A stretch of 7,826 nt of DNA. It comes from an uncultured beta proteobacterium. Lineage in GTDB: Bacteria > Pseudomonadota > Gammaproteobacteria > Burkholderiales > Burkholderiaceae. Positions 1-5,573 of the stretch are shown here, piece by piece. Positions within the stretch are counted from its first letter, which is position 1, and each line of letters opens with the position of its first letter. The stretch covers positions 1 to 7,826 of the forward strand of contig CAJAFJ010000157.1 in the NCBI GenBank assembly GCA_903938955.1, given 5' to 3'. The position numbers were made by a program, and so were the translations under genes. A model generated the notes under the pieces. It was not told the origin of the DNA. It worked only from the letters and a program-made list of their open reading frames with translations, and ran no database searches.

Positions 1-26
1 GGTTTTGTGCCGCCTTTTTTTGTCAT

Positions 27-52
27 GAGGCAAGCTGGTCGCGGCCTGCCTC
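27..52 (+). repeat. Imperfect hairpin in the rplY leader
   Basis: GAGGCA (27-32) pairs perfectly with TGCCTC (47-52). The helix can extend through one A-C mismatch to G34-C45, C35-G44 and a T-G wobble, leaving a loop of about six bases. It ends four bases before the Shine-Dalgarno GGAG (57-60) of rplY. No T tract follows, so it does not look like a terminator. It could be a leader structure that affects rplY translation, or chance. Confidence 0.4.
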
Positions 53-66
53 TTCTGGAGAAGTTT

Positions 67-705
67 ATGAAATTTGTCGCTTTTGAGCGCGCCATGCAGG
101 GCACGGGTGCGAGCCGCCGTCTCCGCATCACCGGTCGCACACCCGGTATCGTCTACGGTGGCGCTGTTGCCCCACTGCAAATTGAACTTGACCACAATGA
201 ACTGTGGCATGCCCTGAAAAAAGAAGCGTTCCACGCGACTGTTCTGGACATGGAACTCGACGGAAAAGAAAGCAAAGTTTTGCTGCGCGACGTGCAAATG
301 CACCCGTTCAAACAACTCATTTTGCACATCGACTTCCAGCGCGTTGACGCCACCACCAAGCTGCACATGAAGGTGCCTTTGCACTACAGCGGTGACGAGA
401 ATTCAACTGCTGTGAAGAGCGAAGGCTGCATCGCCAACCACGTCATCACTGAAATCGAAGTGCTGTGCCTGCCAAGCGATCTGCCAGAGTTCATCGCCGT
501 TGACTTGAGCGTCCTGAAAAAGGGCCAGTCACTGCATTTTGCCGACATCACCCTGCCTAAAGGCGTGACCTACGTGCCTCACGGCGGCAACAAGAACCCG
601 GTCCTCGTGTCCGTGGTGGCGGTTGCTGGCGCTGAAGTTGTTGCTGCACCAGTTGCCGCAGCACCTGCTGGTAAAGGTGGCAAGGCTGCCCCCAAGAAGA
701 AGTAA
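67..705 (+). CDS. rplY: 50S ribosomal protein L25 (long CTC/TL5-type)
   Basis: L25 binds 5S rRNA in the large ribosomal subunit. The 212-residue product has the N-terminal L25 domain (about residues 1-95), with GTGASRRLR at 12-20, an IVYGG turn at 28-32 and the hallmark [12 protein letters not shown] at 72-83 followed by HIDFQRV. A TL5/CTC C-terminal beta domain follows (about 100-185), with [14 protein letters not shown] at 135-148. It ends in an Ala/Lys-rich tail (188-212). This is the long form, about twice the length of the E. coli single-domain protein. The ATG at 67 is chosen because GGAG at 57-60 sits six bases upstream and family members begin near this point. An in-frame GTG at 7 would add 20 residues without family-like sequence. 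A strong terminator follows at 728-751. In related bacteria the gene usually sits between prs and pth; prs is not in view. Confidence 0.96.
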   Translation: MKFVAFERAMQGTGASRRLRITGRTPGIVYGGAVAPLQIELDHNELWHALKKEAFHATVLDMELDGKESKVLLRDVQMHPFKQLILHIDFQRVDATTKLHMKVPLHYSGDENSTAVKSEGCIANHVITEIEVLCLPSDLPEFIAVDLSVLKKGQSLHFADITLPKGVTYVPHGGNKNPVLVSVVAVAGAEVVAAPVAAAPAGKGGKAAPKKK

Positions 706-727
706 TTCTTAATTGGCTTAGCTTCAA

Positions 728-751
728 CGGCCCACCTCGGTGGGCCGTTTT
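728..751 (+). terminator. Intrinsic terminator of rplY
   Basis: CGGCCCACC (728-736) is followed by TC and its exact complement GGTGGGCCG (739-747), then TTTT (748-751). Opening the innermost C-G pair gives a CTCG tetraloop on an 8-bp GC-rich stem. It starts 22 bases after the rplY stop codon and precedes the pth promoter, so rplY and pth are probably separate transcripts. Confidence 0.85.
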
Positions 752-774
752 GCTTTCAGCGTCACATTCGTCTT

Positions 775-802
775 TTGGCATTAAAGACGCTCAATTTATG
801 AT
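775..802 (+). promoter_or_regulatory. Sigma70-type promoter for pth
   Basis: TTGGCA (775-780, 5/6 to the -35 consensus) and TATGAT (797-802, 5/6 to the -10 consensus) are separated by 16 bases. The predicted transcription start is near 809, giving a leader of about 60 bases before the pth ATG at 869. It lies just after the rplY terminator. It argues against the upstream in-frame ATG at 806, which would lie at the transcription start. Confidence 0.65.
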
Positions 803-868
803 CCTATGAGATGGTTACACTGCAGCGCTACGTCGGCCATCTCATTGAAATCTGACCCGATTAAACAC

Positions 869-1483
869 ATGATCAAACTTTTTGTGGGTCTGGGCAATCC
901 TGGCCCTGAATATGAATCGACCCGCCACAACGCGGGTTTCTGGTGGCTGGACGAGGTGGCACGCGAGCTCAAAGTGCCCTTGGTGATGGACAAAAGCTAC
1001 TATGGTCTGGTCGCGCGAACCTCGGTCAATGGTCAAACGGTTTGGTTGCTGGCGCCACAAACCTTCATGAACCTGTGCGGTAAGTCGGTCGCCGCGCTGG
1101 CCCGCTTTTTCAAGATCCAGCCCCAGGAAATCCTGGTGGCGCACGATGAACTCGACATCGTGCCGGGCGAGGCCAAGCTCAAGCTGGGCGGCAGCCATGC
1201 AGGTCACAACGGCCTGCGCGATATTCATGCCCAGCTCGGCACCGACAACTACTGGCGTCTGCGTTTGGGCGTGGGACACCCCGGCATCAAGTCGGAAGTG
1301 ATTCACTGGGTGCTCAAAAAACCTTCGCTCGATCACCGCATTGCCATTGACCAGAGCATCGACCGTGCCGTCAAGGCGCTGCCGTATTTTTTGTCAGGGG
1401 ACATGGACAAAGCGACGATGCTGATTCACACCAGCAAACCGCCAAGGCCTAAGTTGCCCAAACCTGAAGCCCCACCGCTGTAA
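869..1483 (+). CDS. pth: Peptidyl-tRNA hydrolase
   Basis: Pth hydrolyses the ester bond between peptide and tRNA in peptidyl-tRNAs that drop off the ribosome, recycling tRNA in the cytoplasm. The 204-residue product is close to the usual length of about 190-200. It opens with [14 protein letters not shown] and carries the known active-site residues at the same numbers as in the E. coli enzyme: Asn10, catalytic His20 (TRHNAG), Asn68 (TFMN), Asp93 (VAHDELD) and Asn114 (AGHNG). GHPG lies at 136-139. The last 20 or so residues form a Pro/Lys-rich extension. The start at 869 matches the family N-terminus; the upstream in-frame ATG at 806 adds 21 unlike residues and coincides with the predicted transcription start. 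No strong Shine-Dalgarno precedes 869. The DUF4124-type gene begins 36 bases after the stop and is probably cotranscribed. Confidence 0.96.
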   Translation: MIKLFVGLGNPGPEYESTRHNAGFWWLDEVARELKVPLVMDKSYYGLVARTSVNGQTVWLLAPQTFMNLCGKSVAALARFFKIQPQEILVAHDELDIVPGEAKLKLGGSHAGHNGLRDIHAQLGTDNYWRLRLGVGHPGIKSEVIHWVLKKPSLDHRIAIDQSIDRAVKALPYFLSGDMDKATMLIHTSKPPRPKLPKPEAPPL

Positions 1484-1519
1484 AGGCCGACTCGTTCCGT
1501 GGAACACAGAAAGGACGCC

Positions 1520-1978
1520 ATGAAAAAGCTCACTGCGTATATTATTTTCTCAATAGCCTCCTGTTTTTTATCGACGGGGGCAACGGCTGAAAATATCTAC
1601 AAATGCAAAGACAGCTACAGCCAGACGCCCTGCCCCGGTGGCACCCGCATGGACGTGACGGACCCGCGCACCAGCGCCCAAAAAATGGCGGCTGACCAAG
1701 CGACCCTCCAAGATGCCAGAACGGCAGACCGCATGGAAAAAGCCCGGATACAGCAGGAACAAGCGGACCTGGCAGCCAATACACCGTTAGCTACGCCCAA
1801 GAAAAAAGCGAGCAGCAGCCACACACCAAAGCCCAAGGTCAAACTGAAGGTCAAGAAGAACCCAAAAACACCGGATGACTTTACGGCGCGGGCACCGGCA
1901 AAGAAAAAGCAAGCCAAGGCCCACAAGACGTCATCCAGGACGCGTCAAGTCAAAGGTGAGCCGTGGGTATTGCATTGA
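1520..1978 (+). CDS. Small exported DUF4124-type protein with lysine-rich tail
   Basis: The 152-residue product has a Sec signal: MKK, a hydrophobic stretch at about 4-19, and a likely signal peptidase I site after ATA at 21-23. Next comes a short version of the pattern typical of DUF4124 proteins, YKCKDSYSQTPCPGG (27-41). Its two cysteines (29, 38) could form a disulfide in the periplasm. Residues 52-86 are polar and probably helical. Residues 93-146 are very rich in Lys, Pro, Ala and Ser. IASC at 12-15 also fits a lipobox, so a lipoprotein is an alternative. The start is supported by AAGGA at 1511-1515. No enzymatic function is known for this family, and its role here is unknown. It lies 36 bases after pth and converges on the ferredoxin gene. 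Confidence 0.82.
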   Translation: MKKLTAYIIFSIASCFLSTGATAENIYKCKDSYSQTPCPGGTRMDVTDPRTSAQKMAADQATLQDARTADRMEKARIQQEQADLAANTPLATPKKKASSSHTPKPKVKLKVKKNPKTPDDFTARAPAKKKQAKAHKTSSRTRQVKGEPWVLH

Positions 1979-1997
1979 ACGCCTGACTGAGGCGCGT

Positions 1998-2000
<3 letters not shown>
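1976..2000. repeat. Inverted repeat spanning both convergent stop codons
   Basis: TGAACGC (1976-1982) and GCGTTCA (1994-2000) are perfect complements. An alternative fold adds CCT/AGG pairing with a two-base bulge and a five-base loop. The first TGA is the stop codon of the DUF4124-type gene. The last three bases, read on the other strand, are the TGA of the ferredoxin gene. It may act as a bidirectional transcript end, but neither side has a T tract, so terminator activity is uncertain. Confidence 0.55.
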
Positions 2001-2288
<288 letters not shown>

Positions 2289-2315
2289 TCAAAAGTAGTT
2301 TGGCTTGAAATCATG

Positions 2316-2350
2316 GGCCTGATTATCGGCGTTCAAGCGCCGACAAGGCC
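2316..2350 (-). repeat. Nested inverted repeat between usp and ferredoxin genes
   Basis: The inner arms TCGGCG (2326-2331) and CGCCGA (2338-2343) flank a six-base loop. The outer arms GGCCT (2316-2320) and AGGCC (2346-2350) also pair, leaving an asymmetric internal loop. No T tract follows on either strand. On the minus strand a -10-like GATAAT (2327-2322) begins inside the inner arm, with no good -35 at normal spacing, so this could also be a weak ferredoxin promoter. Readthrough from usp is possible. Confidence 0.4.
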
Positions 2351-2393
2351 AAACACCCTACTGAAAGCAGGCCTAAACGCAACGGTTTTGGGG

Positions 2394-2849
2394 CTATTCG
2401 TGCGTTTCTGGCTCGGGCAACTCATGGAGTTTGATGATCATCACGGGCACACCGGCAGCATGCAGCACTTCGTTGGAGACCGAGCCCAACAGAGCACTGC
2501 GCAAACCGCTCATGCCACTGGCGCCCATGACGACCAGATCGCACCCAAAGCGCTCCAGAATATCGACCAAGGTGTGGGCCGGATCGCCCATGGCCACTTC
2601 GCATTCGTAGGCAATATTGGCGTCCTTCAGCAGGGCCTCGGCGGCCAACAAGGTGTGGGCGCCTGCGGCTGCGCTGACCTGTTCAATCACTTGCGGATCA
2701 TGCGCCACCACCAGCTCGTACAGCGTGGCGGATTCTTGCACGTTGGCCAGCACCACCGAGGTGTTCAGACCGTCCTGCGCCATGCGGATGGCAAAACGAA
2801 CCGCTTCCAGCGCCACCGCAGAACCATCAAAGGGCAATAGTATTTTCAT
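2394..2849 (-). CDS. Universal stress protein (UspA family)
   Basis: A 151-residue single Usp domain. It begins MKILLPFDGS, with the conserved early Asp at residue 8. It ends with the nucleotide-binding signature G109-x2-G112-x9-G122-S123 (MGASGMSGLRSALLGSVS), then the C-terminal strand VPVMIIK (134-140). Proteins with this glycine pattern usually bind ATP and act as stress-linked regulators, typically as dimers in the cytoplasm; no specific target can be read here. The ATG has GGAG on the minus strand (2859-2856) at six bases. It lies between coaD and the ferredoxin gene, a spot where I expect those two to be adjacent. The 100-base gap upstream carries an FNR/CRP-like operator and a -10-like hexamer, so it probably has its own promoter. 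Confidence 0.92.
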   Translation of the reverse strand: MKILLPFDGSAVALEAVRFAIRMAQDGLNTSVVLANVQESATLYELVVAHDPQVIEQVSAAAGAHTLLAAEALLKDANIAYECEVAMGDPAHTLVDILERFGCDLVVMGASGMSGLRSALLGSVSNEVLHAAGVPVMIIKLHELPEPETHE

Positions 2850-2879
2850 TATTTTCTCCAGCTTGTTTTTGGTTTGAAC

Positions 2880-2908
2880 GACTCAAGCGTAGGACAAGCG
2901 TTTGAGTC
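2880..2908. repeat. Inverted repeat between coaD and usp
   Basis: GACTCAA (2880-2886) and TTGAGTC (2902-2908) are perfect complements. On the plus strand the stem continues through a G-T wobble and two further pairs, with a loop of about nine bases. No T tract follows on either strand. It may end or stabilise the coaD transcript, or be part of the usp regulatory region, since it overlaps the proposed -10. Confidence 0.4.
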
Positions 2909-2927
2909 TGATCTTGAGTTGGGTCAA
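2886..2927 (-). promoter_or_regulatory. Candidate FNR/CRP-family-controlled usp promoter
   Basis: On the minus strand TTGACCCAACTCAA (2927-2914) matches the FNR half-site spacing TTGA-N6-TCAA. Both cores are perfect; the fifth half-site positions are not the preferred T/A. Its centre (2920.5) is 41.5 bases upstream of a G at 2879. TACGCT (2891-2886) then occupies -12 to -7 and keeps the most important -10 bases (T, A and final T). This is class II activator geometry. The implied leader is about 30 bases and includes the usp Shine-Dalgarno. The -10 is only 3/6 and was found after fixing the spacing. Confidence 0.4.
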
Positions 2928-2949
2928 GTGTTGCCGACGGGCCTGGGCA

Positions 2950-3453
2950 TTACGCCACAGGCGCCAGGCTGCGGACTTTGAGCAGCAGGCGCTCATTGAC
3001 ACCGGGCGATACAAATTTATCGACTTCACCGCCCAGCATGGCAATTTCGCGCACAAAGGTGCTGGAAATGAACTGGTACTTGTCGCTGGGCGCAAGAAAC
3101 ACGGTTTCGACATCGGGCATCAGGCTACGGTTCATGCCCGCGAGTTGAAACTCGTAGTCAAAATCAGTCACCGCACGCAGGCCGCGCACCATCGCCTTGC
3201 CGCCTTTGTCCAGCACAAAATCGCGCAACAAACCGGCAAAACTTTCGACCTGAACTTGCGGGTAAGCCTTGACCGCCTCGCGTGCCATCGTCATGCGTTC
3301 TTCCACCGAAAACATGGCTTTTTTATGGTGGCCGGCGGCGACAGCTACGATCACGCGACTGAACAACTGCGTGGCCCGCCGCACCACATCTTCGTGGCCC
3401 AAGGTCATCGGATCGAAGGTGCCGGGGTAAATAGCAATCACATCATGGGACAT
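2950..3453 (-). CDS. coaD: Phosphopantetheine adenylyltransferase
   Basis: CoaD makes dephospho-CoA and pyrophosphate from 4'-phosphopantetheine and ATP, the penultimate step of coenzyme A synthesis, in the cytoplasm. The 167-residue product has the nucleotidyltransferase opening YPGTFDPMTLGH (9-20), with Thr12 and His20 in the T/HxGH-type ATP site. Lys44/45 follow, then VRGLRAVTDFDYE (89-101) and the C-terminal ISSTFVRE (129-136). Length is normal (E. coli about 159). Two ATGs are adjacent. I chose the one at 3453 because the only Shine-Dalgarno-like bases (AGG) are six bases before it; starting at 3456 would add one Met. It lies about 33 bases after rsmD and is probably cotranscribed with it, an arrangement common in bacteria. 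Confidence 0.96.
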   Translation of the reverse strand: MSHDVIAIYPGTFDPMTLGHEDVVRRATQLFSRVIVAVAAGHHKKAMFSVEERMTMAREAVKAYPQVQVESFAGLLRDFVLDKGGKAMVRGLRAVTDFDYEFQLAGMNRSLMPDVETVFLAPSDKYQFISSTFVREIAMLGGEVDKFVSPGVNERLLLKVRSLAPVA

Positions 3454-3486
3454 CATTAGCCTATGGGTCGGTTGAGGTTGAATTTG

Positions 3487-4119
3487 CTACGCCGTGGTGT
3501 CTGTTGAGGCCGCTCGTTTGAGCAAATGCGCGTGGACGGCGCCCGCCTTCAGGTGCCGAGCCACTTTGAGCCCGGTCAGTTCAAGTTGTTCGTCCGTCCA
3601 CCGCACCGGCGCTTCCAGGTAAACAAAACCGTCAGGTGCCACCGCGCGCCCGGCGGCTTGCAATGCCGCCTCAAACAGCGTCGAATCAAACGGGGGGTCA
3701 ATGAACACCGCATCCATGCTGGCGGCATCCACATGCTTGAGCGCCGCCACACCATCACCGCGTACCACTTGCGTGGCGCTGGCTTGTAACTGAGTCTGAA
3801 CGCGCTTGAGTTGCGCCACCAGCGCCGAGTCCTGCTCCACCAGCGTCACTTCTTTGGCGCCGCGCGAAGCGGCTTCAAAACCCAGCACACCGGTGCCGGC
3901 AAAAGCATCAATACAACGCCAGCCGGTCAGGTCCTGGCCAAGCCAGTTAAACAGGGTTTCACGCACGCGGTCGGGCGTGGGGCGCAGGCCGGGCTTGTCC
4001 GCCACGGTCAGTTTGGTGCGCTTCCAGAGGCCGCCAATGATGCGAATTTCGTGCGACTGGGGCGTGGCGTGGACCGGAACGCGGGGTTTACGGGGAAGAT
4101 CGGATTTCTTTTGTTTCAT
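3487..4119 (-). CDS. rsmD: 16S rRNA (guanine(966)-N2)-methyltransferase
   Basis: RsmD uses S-adenosylmethionine to methylate N2 of G966 in 16S rRNA during small-subunit assembly. The 210-residue product shows the family order: a basic N-terminus (1-22), RIIGGLWKR (26-34), the conserved RPTPDRVRETLFNWL (46-60), SAM motif I DAFAGTGVLGFEAASRGA (71-88), the acidic end of the next strand at Glu95 (LVEQD), and the catalytic DPPF at 141-144. The basic start is about 20 residues longer than the minimal family form. No clear Shine-Dalgarno precedes the ATG. The 82-base gap upstream contains a possible terminator of the M16 pair, and I see no convincing promoter there. coaD follows closely. Confidence 0.95.
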   Translation of the reverse strand: MKQKKSDLPRKPRVPVHATPQSHEIRIIGGLWKRTKLTVADKPGLRPTPDRVRETLFNWLGQDLTGWRCIDAFAGTGVLGFEAASRGAKEVTLVEQDSALVAQLKRVQTQLQASATQVVRGDGVAALKHVDAASMDAVFIDPPFDSTLFEAALQAAGRAVAPDGFVYLEAPVRWTDEQLELTGLKVARHLKAGAVHAHLLKRAASTDTTA

Positions 4120-4175
4120 GAAAGAAGCTTAACCCAAGCGATTCACGTCTGTCGCGAATGATGGGCGCCACGCAC

Positions 4176-4209
4176 AAAAAATACGCCATGACCCCAGGCT
4201 CTCATTGCG
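4176..4209 (-). terminator. Possible terminator after the M16 gene pair
   Basis: On the minus strand CGCAATGA (4209-4202), which contains the stop codon of the second M16 gene, can pair with TCATGGCG (4191-4184) with one mismatch across a ten-base loop. TATTTTTT (4183-4176) follows directly. The stem is modest, so termination may be partial. It would separate the M16 pair from rsmD-coaD. Confidence 0.4.
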
Positions 4210-5563
4210 CGGCAGGCAGCGCCCCCAGCACCACCGTCACCATTCGGTCGGTGCGCAGCTTGCGGGCAAACGCAGCCTTGATGTCGGCGGCAGTGATCTT
4301 GTCGACCTGTTGGGTCCAGGTGTCAAGGTAGTCCAACGGCAAATGGTGCCAGGCGATGTTGGCGATGTTGTCAAGCAGCTTGCGGTTGCTGTCCACACGC
4401 AGGGCAAAGCCGCCGATCAGGTTGTCTTTGGCCGCCTTCAGCTCCGCCTCTGTCGGTCCGTTCGCCACAAACTCCGCCATCACATCGCGCGAGACCTGCA
4501 CCGCCTGGTCCACCTGGTCGGGGCGGGTTTGCAAGCCCAAAGTGAAGGCTCCCGCATGCAGGCCGGGGGCAAAGTAGCTGTAGACGCTGTAGCTCAAGCC
4601 GCGCTTTTCGCGCACCTCGTTGGTCAGGCGTGACACAAAACCGCCGCCGCCCAGGATGTAATTGCCCACCGTGAGGGCAAAGTAATCGGGGTCGTCGCGC
4701 TTGAAGCCGGGTTGGCCGATCAGCACATGCGCCTGCGCGGAATCAAAGGCAATGCGTTGCTCGACGGCCTGCGTCAACGGCGCCACGTCGGCGACGGCGG
4801 GCAAGGCGGCACAGGCGCTGGGCGACTGGGTTTTCAAACGTGAAAACAACTGGGTCACCAGCGCATCGGCCTGCGCCCGGTTGACAGCTCCCACCAGCGT
4901 GACCTTGGCCCGGCACGGCTGCACCAGCGTACGGTACAGAGACTGCATGTCCGCCACACTGATGCGCGCCAGCGTGGCTTCGGTCATCTCGAAGCCGTAG
5001 GGATGCGCGCCGTACACGGCGGCATTGAAGGCGCGCGCGGCCAGCGTGGCCGGTTGGGTGTTCGCCTCTTTGAGGGCTGCGTTCAAAGTCTCGCGTTCAC
5101 GCTGCCAGATGGCACTGGGGAAGGCGGGCTGCCCCAGTTCGCGCGCGGCCAGTTGCGTGGCTTTGGCCAGCAGATCCGGGTAGGTCAGCGAGCGCAGCGA
5201 AAAGCTCATGCGGTCGCTGCTGGCACCACCGCCAAACGAAGCGCCCAAATCAGCCCAGGCTTCACCCAGGGCGTTTTCATCCAGCGCCGGCTCACCGGCT
5301 CCCGCCAGCACGCCCTTGCCCGCCATGCTGGCCGTCACACCCGCCAGCCCGGCCTTGTCGGCGGGATCGCGGCGGCTGCCGGCATCAAAGTCAATCACCA
5401 CATCCAGCATCGGAATACCGGGGCTTTGTGCCAGAAAAACCTGCACGCCCGAGGGCTGTGTCCAGTGCTCAACAGGAATCCCTGCCACCGCAGAATTGAT
5501 AAGCAACAGGGCCATCGCCCCTGTCTGGACCGCATAAGCCGCTATTTTTTTAATCGTCATCAT
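4202..5563 (-). CDS. M16 peptidase-family protein lacking the zinc motif
   Basis: A 453-residue exported protein with a hydrophobic signal (about 5-27, AVA before residue 28) and two M16 half-domains. Where catalytic members have HxxEH, this protein reads GLAGVTASM (72-80): Gly75, Ala78 and Ser79 replace His, Glu and His, so it cannot bind zinc there. It keeps the glycine-rich loop GGGG (305-308) and the C-terminal R/Y pair (Arg318, Tyr325 in REKRGLSY), which in this family binds substrate. It is therefore probably the non-catalytic partner of the M16 protein encoded just upstream, comparable to the alpha subunit of mitochondrial processing peptidase. Start choice: ATGs at 5569, 5563 and 5560 are possible. 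I prefer 5563 because GAAAG, overlapping the upstream stop, is seven bases before it. The gap of only a few bases to the upstream gene suggests coupled translation. Confidence 0.9.
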   Translation of the reverse strand: MMTIKKIAAYAVQTGAMALLLINSAVAGIPVEHWTQPSGVQVFLAQSPGIPMLDVVIDFDAGSRRDPADKAGLAGVTASMAGKGVLAGAGEPALDENALGEAWADLGASFGGGASSDRMSFSLRSLTYPDLLAKATQLAARELGQPAFPSAIWQRERETLNAALKEANTQPATLAARAFNAAVYGAHPYGFEMTEATLARISVADMQSLYRTLVQPCRAKVTLVGAVNRAQADALVTQLFSRLKTQSPSACAALPAVADVAPLTQAVEQRIAFDSAQAHVLIGQPGFKRDDPDYFALTVGNYILGGGGFVSRLTNEVREKRGLSYSVYSYFAPGLHAGAFTLGLQTRPDQVDQAVQVSRDVMAEFVANGPTEAELKAAKDNLIGGFALRVDSNRKLLDNIANIAWHHLPLDYLDTWTQQVDKITAADIKAAFARKLRTDRMVTVVLGALPAAQ

Positions 5564-5573
5564 GGTCATGCTT

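Noticed and set aside
10..21. GCC-rich bases followed by seven T, like the tail of a terminator
   Set aside because: The left arm would lie outside the window, so no stem can be shown.
806..868. Earlier in-frame ATG for pth
   Set aside because: It coincides with the predicted transcription start, and the 21 added residues do not resemble the family N-terminus.
2902..3459. 185-codon plus-strand open frame
   Set aside because: It is antisense to coaD, which has all expected motifs and normal length.
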